64,000 nucleotides of DNA from positions 372,001 through 436,000 of the forward strand of contig NADL03000611.1 of assembly GCA_002205965.3 (NCBI GenBank), in the 5' to 3' direction. Both the position numbers and the translations under genes were made by a program. This DNA is from Kappaphycus alvarezii (lineage: Eukaryota; Rhodophyta; Florideophyceae; Gigartinales; Solieriaceae). Positions 47,899 through 61,381 of this stretch are shown here, piece after piece; within the stretch, counting starts at the first letter, position 1, and the number at the start of each line of letters is the position of its first letter. The notes under the pieces are model-generated. The model saw only the letters and a program-made list of their open reading frames with translations, made no database searches and had not been told where the DNA came from.

Positions 47899-48159
47899 CA
47901 TATTCTTTTTGAAGGGCGAGGGTGGTAGGCACGTAAGCGCGGGCTCGGAGAGGGTTGGTGCGGTTGCGCAGATAGAATGATAGGTAGCAGTTGTACGGAT
48001 GGTGAGAATGTGGTTGGGTAGTCTTCCTACCCTTGAGAGCGGGGCAGGCGTCAAGCGCCGGTGCGCAGACGGCAGTTGGACTAACATAGATGTGAGCAAG
48101 CTTCTACATGACAACGCAGATGAGTTCTGGGATGAGCTTGAGATGGAACGCAGCAAAGT
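47899..48159. other. Convergent 3' intergenic region
   Basis: Short gap between the 3' ends of the ubiquitin ligase gene (plus) and GNA1 (minus). No gene or strong terminator-like structure was seen. Confidence 0.5.
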
Positions 48160-48606
48160 TTAAAAGTACAAGGCCATCTGTCTTTCTTTGACTTCAAACC
48201 CACATCGTTGGTAGAAGCCGATATTATTGTCAGCGCAATCGAGAATCACCTTGTAGCAGCCCTTTTCCTTCGCTATATCCACTAACCGGTGAATAATCCG
48301 TTTGCCCAGATTGATTCCTCTAGCCTGCTCATCGACGACAATATCCTCAATATGTGCGCATATGCCACCCCCACGTATGAATTTGGTCTCAAACAGCACA
48401 GCCCCTGTTCCAATGACGATGCCCTTCTCATTTACTGCAACAAGAGTTTGTCGCAGGCCCTTTGAACGCTCTTCGTGTACTAGATGAGCAAATTTTTCGG
48501 GGGCGATAGGCGGGGCTTTAGTCAGTTGAGAATAGACCGAGAACAGGCCATTCTCGCCGTCCGCTGGGGATATGGGACGGATTTTTATGTTTTCACCTGC
48601 CATCAT
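48160..48606 (-). CDS. GNA1: Glucosamine-6-phosphate N-acetyltransferase
   Basis: GNAT-fold enzyme that acetylates glucosamine-6-phosphate with acetyl-CoA on the way to UDP-GlcNAc, in the cytosol. The frame is intact. It has IKIRPISPADGENG at the start, GTGAVLFETKFIRGGG in the middle, and HIEDIVVDEQARGINLGKR, which covers the CoA pyrophosphate-binding loop. The end, GCYKVILDCADNN then FYQRCGF and MALYF, is diagnostic of GNA1. From the ATG pair at 48601-48606 the protein is 148-149 residues, close to the yeast enzyme (159). An upstream in-frame ATG at 48735 would add 43 residues without family similarity, so it is not preferred. No intron is seen. A TACTG/CAGTA array lies about 190 bp upstream. 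Confidence 0.93.
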   Translation of the reverse strand: MMAGENIKIRPISPADGENGLFSVYSQLTKAPPIAPEKFAHLVHEERSKGLRQTLVAVNEKGIVIGTGAVLFETKFIRGGGICAHIEDIVVDEQARGINLGKRIIHRLVDIAKEKGCYKVILDCADNNIGFYQRCGFEVKERQMALYF

Positions 48607-48797
48607 CGATTCGGAAGGATCTGGACAAGGGGAACGGGTTGAATCTGAACAAAGTGTGAAAAGATGCGTGAGTGCGCGAAGAGCAGAACTCGGCCTTTGG
48701 CAATTTGCTATCGTAGCGAGATTTCTGTCCTGCATATTTGTAGATCACGCAGCGCACGTGCGGCGATCGAGAAAAACCAATTCATTGCCTGTGAAAT

Positions 48798-48813
48798 GTA
48801 CTGTACAGTACAG
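48798..48813. repeat. TACTG/CAGTA palindromic array upstream of GNA1
   Basis: GTACTGTACAGTACAG, the same palindrome as in the Hint/TrpD-like divergent promoter, located 192 bp before the preferred GNA1 ATG. Confidence 0.85.
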
Positions 48814-50323
48814 CAATGTACACACCCCAAAATAAAATTTGGACCAAAAATAAATGTAGTCTTACAGTAACAGCATCTTCAGCATGAGCCAAATACCTGG
48901 GCCATGGCACTGCGCACCCATTCAAACGGAAAAAATGTATCCCTAGCAAAGAAATTTTGAGGCGACAATGAATGACGTCGAGATCAGAGAGGGAGAGGAG
49001 AGAGACTTTCTTAGACTATTTGAAAGCATGAGAGGAATACAATATTAAGAAACATCGCGATGCAACTTCCGGCGATTGATAGCAACAGAAGTCCGTGGTT
49101 GCAACAGCGAGCTGAGAACGAGGAGTCGATGACGTTCGGAAACCGGAGTAGTGCCTTTCCGGGAGGCAATATATTCAGAAATTCGATGCAGCCCGGCCCC
49201 CGCATCTTGTAAAGTGTTCAACCGAGGCCAACAACGGCCAAATTTTGCCTCGATGCATACGTTTATTGCCCCTCCGCAATAAATCCGGCCGTTATTTGTG
49301 GAAGTGGCACTTTTTCTTTGACCCGAAGTCGTCAATGGGCAGACGTCATGGCGCGAGAGGAGGGTAATTACGGCCACAGAGAAGAATACTGGTCTTTCAT
49401 GCTGGGACTTGAAGGGACTGAGTTGCGCTAGGTGCTTGCCCCCTGATGGACTGGTGTAGTTTCCGTACTGTGCAAAGGGATGGTTCCGGAAACGTTGTGG
49501 CAGGATTAGAGCAGCTGTTCATAGGAAAGCAGGAGGCATGGCTGGCACTGTTACGTACGAGCTATTACAAGTGGTACTGTCCCGCACTTCCTTCGGACCT
49601 CAGTCTGATTACACCTTCCAAGCATTCCCATTTTATTTTTGTAGACCAGTCTGGACTAAACAAGACCTCGGGTTCTGCTGGGTACACGACTCGTGACCAT
49701 TAATATCTTCGTTATGCCATTTGGTCCGAGTGCGCGGCGTCTATGATAAGTTGCGCCCCGCAACAGGCAGAGTTAAGCCGCCCTATCCAAACCTGTTCTT
49801 CTCAAGGTTTGTTTCAGTAAGGTTTTCAATGCCTTTGTGAACTGCACCAACACCAATCACCGAAATACGTGTTTGCTTCAGGAAATATTGATAGTGCAAG
49901 AATACTGTAATGTATAGTAGCCAAAATGCGTTCCGCTTTATTGTATGTCGACAAGTCCGCACTACACAGAACCGCGGGTTCTGCTACTAGACGGACGACT
50001 CCGGGCAATGGCTGAACCAATTGCCCACTCAAGCGAGGAAGGGACCGGAAGAAAACTCCACCACCTGAACCGAAGATTCAGGAGGCTTAAAAAACTCCCG
50101 ATGTAAGCGCACAGGCTTACAGATAGAGACGGCGACGACAACGGCGAGAACTCCGGACGAGCGAGCTTGACGACCAGCCCGCAAGGCTGTGAAGACCACA
50201 ACCCCTCGCTACAAGTCAAAGTGACGGTGGAATTAAGAGCGGCAGGGTATGGTGGACTTCGCAAACCTTGTTTGAGTAGTAGAGCTATCCTTATACACCT
50301 TTCCCAGTTTGTCTCACGTGCGC
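48814..50323. other. Intergenic region with a diverged direct repeat
   Basis: No gene supported. Contains the direct repeat at 49623-49697/49926-50000. The minus frame 49826-50032 has a weak RNase H-like look (STYNKAERILATIH) that I do not consider proven. Confidence 0.4.
49623..50000. repeat. Diverged direct repeat, two copies of about 75 bp
   Basis: Segments at about 49623-49697 and 49926-50000 share GACxAGTCxGxACTAxACA and CGGGTTCTGCT in the same order and spacing, 303 bp apart. They could be parts of decayed retroelement copies. Confidence 0.55.
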
Positions 50324-50376
50324 TCAGAACGGGAATTAACCTACAGTACTGTACTGTAGGTTAATTCCCGTTCTGA
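50324..50376. repeat. Perfect 53-bp palindrome centred on a TACTG array
   Basis: The left arm TCAGAACGGGAATTAACC then TACAGTAC is exactly mirrored by GTACTGTA then GGTTAATTCCCGTTCTGA, with one unpaired T in the centre (50350). Outside it, complementarity continues through GCG with a one-base slip. It lies at the border where the G+C-rich block gives way to A/T-rich DNA. Confidence 0.95.
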
Positions 50377-53300
50377 AGCGAGGGCTTAAATCGGAAGAGT
50401 TAAAAGAAGACATGGAAAATGCAGATGAAATGCATATCGTGGTCAATATAGATATTGGTAAGACTCTGGCGCCTCGCACGTCAAATCGAGCGAAATATTG
50501 GGGTTGGGTTTCTGGGGAAGAAAGTGCGATAAAGACGCTATAAGAAGAGTTTCGTACACATCTATTTGATTAACTACCATGTAAGATTGTGCCTGTGCAA
50601 TTGCTTTTGTAGCAGATTACTTTGTTTTCAGTTCAAAAGGATGGAATGGTACCACCTGGATGTATTTATTCATTCATTGACTTAACAAGTCAATTAATTT
50701 TTATCCTTAACTTTTCTAACCTTACTAACCTTAGAAGTCTGTCAATTCGAAGAAGATAATCGAATCGTGGATCATATCTAGAATTTGGCAGGGAAATGTT
50801 CCGCCTTTGAAAGAAAGAACGGCAAAATAGGTCAATATATCATGGATTTCACCTAATTTCAAGAAATAGAGACCATAATTGGAACAAGTTTTCTTGATAG
50901 TCTCGTGTTGTCGATTTCCATGTAGCCCATAGAGTATGGAAGAACGTTTATTGAAAGCTGAATATCAGATTTTGATTAGGAGATTACTATTTTATGAGCT
51001 GATGACGAAGTAAGATAATTTAGACTGCTCCCGTCATGTTTTGGAGTCTTCATTCAGGCATGAAACGACGCCTTCAGATATGATGTTTTGATTCATAAGC
51101 TGTGATAAGGTCGCCGAAAATATGGAGAAGGCCTCGAATCACTCGCAAAAGGATCGTAACGAGTGTTTGAGCCAGGTTAACGAGGGCTGAAGGTTTGAAA
51201 GTGGTTAAATCTAAGTAGAGAGAGTATTTTGTTATTTTGCTTTGCTCACTATGTTTTATTCTTCTCTAGAAAACTGTACCCATCTGTACACTCAGAGAGA
51301 AGCAGGAAAGACGTACGCAAATTGTAGTAGAATCCAGACGAGTGGTATGTGCATAGAATAATATTTACTGAAGGAAACCATACTATTTAGAAGCCGTGTC
51401 TGATTCTCTACGACTTACGGAAGTCGAGGAAATTACATGCGGTTCAGCAAAAAGTACTGGTTTAATTACAAGTTAGATGTAGAGAGTTCTGAGGTCGGAA
51501 TGAAAAGTATCGCAAGCCCTTTTTTCTAGCAGCGTAAGCTTACTCTAGTACTCTAGTATCAGTTCTGGATCTTCTCCATGTCAGTTAAATTGAAATGGAG
51601 GAGATATATCTTCCTGTGGCAGATCTTCGTTAGTCTGATTGAAGTATTCCCGAAACCAGTGATCTCATAATATACGGACAATTAAGAGTCTTATATGAAC
51701 AACTATTGAAATTGACCTATAGGATAAGAAAAGAGTCTAATGGTTGCACCCAAAACAAATCTGACGTATTTTGCCGGATTTCTGGACAAGAAATTGTAAA
51801 ATTGAAGTTGGAGCAGTCAAAAGAGATTAAAAGACTCTGCGCATGGACGACGGACAGAAAAAGTCAGAGTCCAACCATAGAGTTCAGGCGAAGTAGCTGG
51901 TACTCTAGTCGTGCATCTGACGGTAAAGTTATACCTCCTAGACTACCAACGCAGTTGGACAAGATATCAGATAAGTATATACATACTACATACATACTGT
52001 CAAATTCTAAACTGAATATCATTGCTATATATTACCTTCAAGTGATTACCGACGTGTTCGCTTTGATTTGAATTTTGTTTTGATTGGAGTTAGATGGGTT
52101 CGGCTAATTGGCTAAGGGTTTGGCTAACATGTTGAGCTTCGTACATGAAATTGTCTCACTATTTGATCACAGGACAATGTAAATAATGATAATTGTGTCC
52201 TCACGCAGGTTTTGATCCCAAAGGTGAAATCTTCTGAATAAATGAACAGGACATCAGAGACTTAAAATTTGGGCCCAGATTGAAGTTTATTTCTTTAAGA
52301 TTAATCGGAAAATTGCAGCGGGTTTCAACAATTATCTAGAAGCTAGTGAGGAATTGAATGAGAATCCATGGTAGCCCAAATGTGAAGAGTCGAATACAGG
52401 CAATTACTGAATCCTATCGATTCAGTGAGGAGAACTGGTCATTTGGAGCATGAACCCAAAAAGAAGGGAGGATTTATTGCTAAATTAACGCGTCTCTATA
52501 CATAGAAAATTAGGAATTTGGTTGAACTAAGAAAGTTTCCTGGACCTTTTATCTGGTCCATATCGCTGTATATACCTTTGTTTTCAATATAAAAGGACTG
52601 ATACGAAGAAATTCACTGCATGAAGGCGCTGTACATGCAAACTATGAATGCTTGTACTACGTTTCCACTTCTAGTAAAGATGAAACCATTACTACACAAT
52701 GATATCAAAGAAGCTCAAGGAAAATGAGTTCTACTTTGAGATGCTTTATCTCCAGTTGGGGCCGTCATGTATACTTTTAGTACTTCTCGGGACCGAAAAA
52801 ATACTCAAAATGATTCTAAATATTAACAAGTTTGTCCCTAGCTGAGCGGAAAGTCCAGAAATTACGCAGAAAACCAAAACTTGCATAAAATTAGAAATAT
52901 TGTTATCATTTTAACGTGCTAGAAGCTAAAAATACTGTGAAGAGAATCGGAGAATGTAAAGTTTTCAAACTTTTACGGTTGGGCTGGAAAAAAAGTATTT
53001 TTATGTGCAGGACCACGAAATTGGACCGCCAAAAAATCCAGCTCACTTCAAGCTCTACCCCACTCTTGAAACCATCTTTTCCACACATCTTGCAGACTTT
53101 GGGAATTTTTTTACTAAGGCAGTTCTCCTGAAGATGAATTGATGTTGGCGACAGATCTAATGCACAAGAGTAATGATCGAGTGGGAATTCCAGAAATGAA
53201 TGCGGAAAATAATTTATTATTATTTTTTGCATAAACTCAAATTCATGCCCGTCATGGAATAATTAAAAGCAATCTAGATAGTAATAGATATAATTTGCGT

Positions 53301-56300
53301 GGCTTTAAAACTCAAGACACGATTGCCTTTTCGAAATAGCGCAACTGGTGCAGATTACGGATATGGTGATCGAGTCAATAATTATCCAATAGTGAGAAAG
53401 ATAAGCAAGGAAATCAATTACGCATTCGATATCCTTGTTACTTCCAAGATTTCAAAGCTAAAACTAAATAGCCTACGCATTATCGGGACTTCAGACCCTT
53501 CTTTCATAAAAATCAGTGTTTTGTCTGGCAACTGGGTCACGTTTTGTTCATTTCCATTTCCGACTTCAACATAACCCATAAATCGTTTCAAGTACACATA
53601 TATCGGATGTTTTCGCGTTTCTCAACTTTTTTAGAAGTTATTTTCTTCAGAAATATGCTTGAAATAGTTGCGTTTTATTCATAATTGGGTGTGATTCTGA
53701 TTACCACTGTCCTATTCCAACTCTTGATCGACAGAAGAGCCTCTTCCGCGTAATTTTGAAAGTTTCACGTATTTATGAGAAGTGCACGATGTGGCAAGCT
53801 GGCGTTTCGAGGAAAAATTTTCAGGACAGAGTTAAGTATTGTGAGATAAAGTAAGTTTCGAAATTTGTTTCGCATTAAGCCAAAAAACGTCGTAGATGGG
53901 CTCAGCAAGTTAATGAACCAGGCAGTAATTTGGTCAATCACGGCGAAGGGCTAGATATATAAGCAATTGGACTATTATATCATAATTTCAAGAGAGAAGA
54001 TGTGAAAAACTACTTTAACTAGAGTGGAGTTGAAATAACTCGGTCACCTATAAATTTTCCGTCCAAAATTTAGCAGAAAAGCTGAGTTAATCTGCATTCA
54101 AGATGATCGCAAAGCTACCCTAACAGGTCATAATCGCCCTGTAGTTAGTATTCAAAAAAAGGAAATGTTCAACTCGATTAACAAGATCACGCTTCAGGAG
54201 ATCAATTTAAACCTCACTAGAAAAATTTAAGGTTATATTAAAAGCGTCGTTGCACCGCTATATAAGTAACAGAGCTCATGCAAACGGCCTGAGAGGACTT
54301 GGTCTCATCCAGAACTCTCGCGCGAGCGGCACAATTTCATAGAGGCTTTTGTAGCGGACTGTTGACCGGAACAACTCCTGTTATACCAGTGGGGCATTCT
54401 ATTTGCCTCGAAATACGCTAATTAAGTTCCCTTTTGAATCAATTACAAATTCAATCGAGCACAACAGGTGTTTAAAAAGCCTTTCGTGAGCTTCCCGGAA
54501 TTCCGAGCCCGTACTGTTTACCACAACCTCTGGATAATTCCGACAGAAGAATTTAAAACCCGCCAGCAACTTTTTCTGGTCTCAAAGTTCTTTTCATCTT
54601 TTGATAAAATATTACAACATCTAAGTATACTTGGGATGTGCTCCCTATTACAGATGACTAATGTAGTAATTTCCAGCACATCTCGAGCAAAGCGCGGAAT
54701 CGCGAATGATTCCTCTGCAATCATGCAGTAACAGGAAGGGTTACTAGGACTACCAGCAATTACATATCAAGCCTTTGTAACGAAGTTAAGGCTCTCAATG
54801 CAAAGTCCTAGCTGAAGATGATAGACTCAATGAATCAATTTTCCTCCACCACACCATTTACATTACAGTCCCCATCAGTGATAACATATTCCTCACACTT
54901 AGCTTCAAATTATCCTTAAACCCTGCTACCTCGCCTTTTACGTTTCCTTCCCTGCTTTCCCGAAATCTTCGTCAACCTTTCCCTCTCGTCTTCGACGGCG
55001 AGCCCTTTGACCTATACCAATTTCTTCCCTTGTGGCGATATTTTTCGGACATTTATGATGTTATGTCTGGTTTTTTCTGGAATTATGTTTAGTTCTGTAA
55101 GTATTTTCCCGTGTATTCTGCGAGATTGTTTTTGTTTCGCTGGTTCTTTGGCAGTTGTTGCGCTGCTATTGTTGACTGGTGAGAAAAATCCCTCTGGAGG
55201 TAGCTTTTAGCCGATATTTTGAGTGTTTATCTTCCTGTGTTGGAGCCAGGGAATCACATTTTCGGCTAGGATGGTTTGATATAGTATCTATACGCTGGGG
55301 AGGGCGCCGCCTCTTGCGCAAGCCTTTGCGCCATTGCGTCATCTCAATTGATTGAGTTTGATTTAGTGCCACGTTTGAGTGCCTATTGGGTACCCTCTTT
55401 CGTACGGTCCTCTGGATTTATGATTTCATCATCACTGGCTTTTTTATCAATTTGGTTCTGCCACTTATATTCCCCGCCGTTTCTTTTCAGGCTCGAGCCT
55501 CTACTCCCGTGTTTGGGGCCATCGATTAGCATACTGTGTCGTGTTGGCCTTCTGTCGGTGGGAGAATACTTATTATGAAGTGATTTTATTTGCTATTCTT
55601 TTCAGGCTTACCCATGTACCTCTTTCTTGGTCTTTACCGCGAGATATGTACTTCGCAGAATTAAATATATTTGGCCAGACACCCGTTACTACATTAGTCT
55701 TCTGACATAGAGGATGCGTTTGTCGACCAATTTTGATTTAAAACAAAAATTATCTGTTGATAACGCTCTCATTTCGTTCTAAAAATATATGTATTTTCAG
55801 TCATTTTCTTTATGTTTAGATCCACTATTCAAGCATGTCCCGAAGATTTTATGATCAAGACGTTTCCGGAGGACCAGTTGATTGATTCCTGGAGTTGAAT
55901 TAACGTCTGTGACGACACCCGTACATCATTTTCTGTCTGGTGTACATTTGAATATGTCTCCAGAAGTGGAGGTTTTTGAGATAGCTCTTTCATCTAATAA
56001 ACTTTTCCGTGCTTCATCGATGCAGTTAGGTCTACATTCCCTGGTTATATCTGAATCCCCTCCTTTCCGGACTGATATTCAGGTTAGGTAACCGGTCAGA
56101 TCCCTCTCATTGGCAAAGATTCGAGTTTACTACTTTCAAAGAGATACCTAAATTATTATTAGACTCACTTCCGAAGAAAAAATTTAGAGAGCGCAGCTAA
56201 TAAGATATGTAGCCGATGCTCAAGTCAAGGAGCTTATAGTGTTTCAAATTTATCTACGACAAGCTTTTAATAGTTCCTTTTCGGCTGCAGTAAGTCAGTC

Positions 56301-59300
56301 TGTGCAAGTGTCGTTATATTATGGACTCTTTTCGCGTTTATCAATCAATTTATGCTATTTATGAGGAAATGAGGATAGCGAAGAAGAATCTATGAAAATA
56401 GTTAGCGAAACAGAAAACTCTTTAGCTACCTAAAACTGTGGGAAGTATTATTGATCGGCCTAGTGGTGACCAACAAATCACCCCCGAAGCCGTTGAACGC
56501 AAAATGATAGTGCTGTGCAGTTGTTCGCCGAGCGAGCGCCTTAGCAGGCTTCTGCGCCATCTATCTGTAATAAAGGAATACGAACATGCGCTGATGTTTT
56601 CATCAATCGACTTGAAGGTTCGCATTTCGCTCTAAATGATGACCAAGTAGTTCCCCAGAAAATTATTGAATCATGCTATATCTTGAGTAGTGTAAATGAC
56701 GATATTACTTGAATAATTCGAGCATGTATTGTAATGTAACACTTATAGCTTGGTAGCTTTGAGAAAAACTCTTACATTCTAAGTGATTGATCGAGTGGCA
56801 AGAGTTCGCCGAAGTATCAGCTTTTCGTTTCCGCAGCTAGCCAATCTTGATGTGTAACGTCCTACTCAAATTCTATCTTTTCCGATACCATTTTCATTCA
56901 TGAGGGAGCAGCTCTTACGGTGCTGACCAATAGTTTAGAGGTTGAGGCTAGACGCTTCTAGATGGCCAAATCGGGAGCCGCAGTTGGTTAATTATGAGAG
57001 CGGGAGCAGGAAAAATGGTTTCATCGGCCGGAAATTCGCACAGGGCATGGATCCCCTACATGTGTAGATCGGCAATAAAAATCATAGCAGTTTAATGGCT
57101 TTATTGGAGTTAACAGCGGGTTACTACGACTACATGAGGTGGTCAAGTCTAGAAGCCCCATCATCATCCGTTTTTTTATGAAATCTTTCCGGGATGAGAA
57201 CTGCTGGTAACTCATCTAATTTAACGGTCTTTTTTACATTTTAGGATTTAATAGATCTTTCTTACAAGATTAAATGGTAAAGAGGTTACCAGTTTTGTCC
57301 CTTTTTGAATTAAAACAAGACTGTTTCATGCTTTAAGGTGAAAGGACAAACTCCAGATGCTGGGGTTGTCATGAACAAGGATATAACTTTAATAAATATG
57401 ACTATCTTCCATTATCAACAAGGATGTTCATTGTATTTCTCAAGCATAATTATAAGAAAAAAAGGCGTGAGAAAAGTCAAGACGGAGAGTAAAAATCTTG
57501 ATGAAAAGATGTGGCTATTTCCAAGCCACTTTTTTGCTCTCAAAAAGAGTTACACCGGTCACAAAGCACGATGATAATGATTGTCATGGACTAAATTGAG
57601 GACTAACAGGGAAAAGGCAGTGAAGATACTTTTAGAGGCGTACGAAGTATCGTGAGTCGTATCAATTGCGCTCGGGAATAATGTTCCTAGTGGTTAGCAT
57701 CACTCTCCTGTATTATTCACAAACATCGTTTATTTGGATGAATTTTTACATATATTTTCTGGGTTTTCTTTACATCAGAAGGCAGATTTAATTACCTTTG
57801 AGTCCTAATTACCTATAAATAATGAACTTTCTCCACCATCCCCGCATTACATTACAAAATATCTAATAAAAAAATGAGACAGATCAATTAATATTTGAGA
57901 GAAACACAGGCGGCCTATGGGCCAAAAAATGAGAAATGTACCCCGTTATTGGCCATGTTTGCGACTATTTGTGTTGTTTATATATCATTCGGGATTAGAG
58001 TACGTTAAATTAGCTCAACCATAATTATATTTGACACCTATTCGCTACGAAATATAATTGGATTTATCCTAGTTATCCGAATCGGCTCAACCACATCAAG
58101 TCTTTGGAGGCTTATCCTCTCCTAAGAGATGCAAACGCGAATCCACTGAATTTTTGGTGTCATGAAACTTACAATTATATTGTTAAATCGACTTTAAAGA
58201 GTTGATTGTCTCTGTTCCAAGAAGGTTTTGCGTCATTTACTTTTAGGGATATGCTTCAAAACTGTTCATGTTCAGAATATCCAGTTTCGAGGTCTTCAAG
58301 CTAACTTCCACTATGGACACATAAATCATCTCCTTGAACTTTTCCAGAAGTTCCTTAGTCCCAGTTAGATGATATATACCGTCAAGCCATCGCAAAATAA
58401 CCCCAACGACAAGGAAACACAATGCAGATAGAGTACGTTTAGAAAAATAGTTTGAAATTAAGGCAGTAACTCAAATGTAAGCCAAATTTTATAGCAATGC
58501 CGTCGTAATTTGAATGCTGGAGCCTCGCTGGCTACTGGTTGCGAGAAATGTTGCACATCTAATAATTTTTGTTTTTGATATAATTATCTCTCACTAGTTT
58601 GAGTTGATGGTGGAGAACCGGGTTAGGAAGAAGGTTCGCTTGACGGCTCACTCAGCGGTCTGTTTTGCCACCCGCCTCCCGCTTCACATTAATTTATCAC
58701 TCTGGAAAATTGGAGATTAAATGGGAAGATATCTTAATACAGTTCCGCAACAGCTACAATAATCGAAAAATGCTGACGCAGACATTCGAAATCAATAAAT
58801 TGAATCATCCAAAAGTTATCAGTATGATTGGGTGTTTAACATATACTTGTCCTAATGTGCTTCGAACTTGTGAGACTCATCCATAGAATTGTTAAGGTAA
58901 TAATCATCTGCGTATAGTGTACATTTGGTATAAATTTAGGCGAAAAAAATCATACTGATTTGAAAGCAGTAACTCGGCTTATAAGATCTATTCCCTACTC
59001 CCGAGGTCCTAAAAGAAGAAAGCAGTGTTAGAGGAAATTAGACAACATCTATAAGCTTTACTTATTGTAGCTTCCTACTCATATGGGCCTGCGGATTTTG
59101 TGAGTACCTATGGTAGACAGTTCGAACCTTTCTTTCGTGAACTATGGCCTTTTAAATGCAAAAATCGTTGCTGATTCATGCCAATAATAGATTATAGCAG
59201 TTAATTGCTTTGTAGATTGTACTTTTTTTCCCACTCAATATCCCAATGTTAGTTACTGGCAAGTACTTTTGCTGAAAGCGACCGGCAAAAAAGTTTTAAA

Positions 59301-59499
59301 GCTCCACTTAGGAATTTTTTGCTTCTTACGGATTCTATTTGGATTGACACTGTAAAATAAATCTTTTAAAGAGCCTTTATATCATAATATCTGGATTGAG
59401 ATGAAATTTTTTCCTCTCTTATTTGGGTAATTTTATCTTATCCTCAAGGAAAATTAAGTAGCATATTTCCCAATTAGGTCAGTTTTATCTCCGTGAAAT
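50377..59499. other. A/T-rich stretch, probably decayed retroelement DNA
   Basis: No intact gene. From about 54.9 to 57 kb a frame-by-frame reading gives longer amino acid runs of balanced composition (PFPLVFDGEPFDLYQFLPLW; PEVEVFEIALSSNK; FIHEGAALTVLTNSLEVEA), which could be gag-protease of the chromodomain element downstream. I cannot tie them to motifs with certainty, and no RT palm was found. Confidence 0.4.
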
Positions 59500-60249
59500 A
59501 CGTCCGTCATCTCCTTTGAACTGAGTAAGAGTTCCTTCTTGCAGTATTCAGTGAATTATCTTGGTCATGTAGTCATCAAAGAAAGTTGCAGGCTTGTGCA
59601 GGTAAAAGGAATGCCGTGAAGCGAGCTATATTTCCAATTAATTTGACGAAACTGCGTTCTTTAATAATAGTCTGCAACGTATATAGAAGTTTTGTCAAAG
59701 GATTCGCTTGTATCGCTCTATTGCTGCCATTGGTGCTATAAAAGGAAGCGGGCCCTTCGACCTAATCAAAAAGCGTTAATGTGGCTCATATATTTCACAT
59801 ATATATACTTGGTGAGTCGATTCGCTGGATTTCTTGTGTATCCAAATTCTAATTTTCTATTTTATAAAATCCAAGGAGAGTGCACCCATTCTCTGACGCT
59901 TTTTCTAGTTTGACTTCTTTCAGAAGTATTAAGATGGCGATATAATTGATATAATTCCAGTCTTTTTTTACCCAAGATCCGTTTGTGAATCGTAAAACGG
60001 CAACTAATGTGATAAAAAGTATGATGTTGCGGATCCGAGGCATTTGGACTCACTACTTAGCATTGAACCTGATTATGCAGATATTATCCGTACGTTACCA
60101 TCAAAACAAGAAAAGAAAACATTTTTTCGTGTCAAAGGATTTACTGAGCACCATAAAATACAGTTGGGTACTAAAAGAACGAGAATTTTCAGGTTTTTCA
60201 GATTCTTTGGCCAAGAAATCGCATTTCCGTCGCCATCGTGGTCTCCTTA

Positions 60250-61015
60250 AGCGACTAAGTCCAGGCGCTTGTCAACATAACATTGTGCTTCCGAAAAAAT
60301 TTCGCAATAGTGTGTTAAGACTGTCACATAGCTCCTCCCTAGCAGTAAATCGAGGCTAGACGGGTATTTGGGAGTCCATCTGTCTGACATATTACTCTCC
60401 ATATGTGGCCGCAGAATGATAAGCGACGGTTAGAACTTGTAACTCTTGCGCGACGAATTTAGTATGCTCCCATCATAATACAGAATAATTGAAGCTTTTC
60501 TCACCCACCAACCCGTTTCTGTCACTTGATATTGACTTGCTAGGACCCCTATCGGAGACGATATCAGGAAAAAAGCCTCCATTGGTGATGAAATGCCGTT
60601 TTTCAAAACTAACCCGATAGGTTCACTTGATGTCATCTCAGCATGTAAGGTAGCAATTTCGTCTTGCAACCACTTGGTATTTAACTATTGGCCGACGGGG
60701 ACTGTCTTAGCTGAAAATTTAATTCAGTTTTCGGCCAAGTTCTTTCAGGCTGTTTGTGGACACTTTCAAATGGCCAACAAGTTCACATCTTACTACCTAT
60801 AGACTAATGGAAAATTTTAAATGTTCAATAGAACTTTTGCTGCCATTTTAGGAGGACATGTGAATGAACATAAGTCGGGTTGGGGTCGATTTCAATCATG
60901 GCTGATATTTTCATACCGCTGTTTCGTTCATCGTTCGACTAGCATAACTCCTTTCAATTTGATACTCAGTCGACCCCCGCCTGAACTTTCCCTGCATCAA
61001 AAAAATATATATTGA
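60250..61015 (+). pseudogene. Integrase of the chromodomain gypsy relic
   Basis: The zinc-binding region is represented by NIVLPKKFRNSVLRLSHSSS. The catalytic core starts with SLDIDLLGPLSETISGKK, which contains the first Asp. The second acidic site sits in GTVLAENLIQFSAKFFQAVC, where the usual Asp of SDN is Glu. At the third site, TNGK is followed by a stop codon before MFNR, so the catalytic Glu is gone. The C-terminal half has VNEHKSGWGRFQSWLIFSYR then HRSTSITPFNLILSRPPP, very typical of gypsy integrases. The copy cannot integrate. Confidence 0.85.
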
Positions 61016-61381
61016 GCTAGATCAAGTCTGGGATCGAAACCAGACTTCATGTAGAGACTTACAGAATACAGTACCAGCTCAAATGCAATAAAGGGGTAAG
61101 TCTGATAAACAAAAGACTTCGCATGGTTGATTAATTACATTTGGATAACCCGAAACATAGTTCCCGGAAACTGTAATATCATGCGCGGAGGCCTACAAAT
61201 TACATCTAAAAGATGGCAGAAACTCCACACTCTACAGCAATAGAGTCTTAGAATGGGTCAATTCTGATTGAGTTACCCAGCCTCTCGACCACCTCACTTT
61301 CCTTTCTCAATATTTTACTCAGCCTCTTCCCAGGCCTCCAAACCCACGTCGAACATTGATACTTAAGTCTCTTGTGTAGCA

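Noticed and set aside
49826-50032. Possible RNase H fragment on the minus strand (STYNKAERILATIH)
   Set aside because: The resemblance is limited to one short helix; no catalytic acidic pattern or neighbouring RT could be found.
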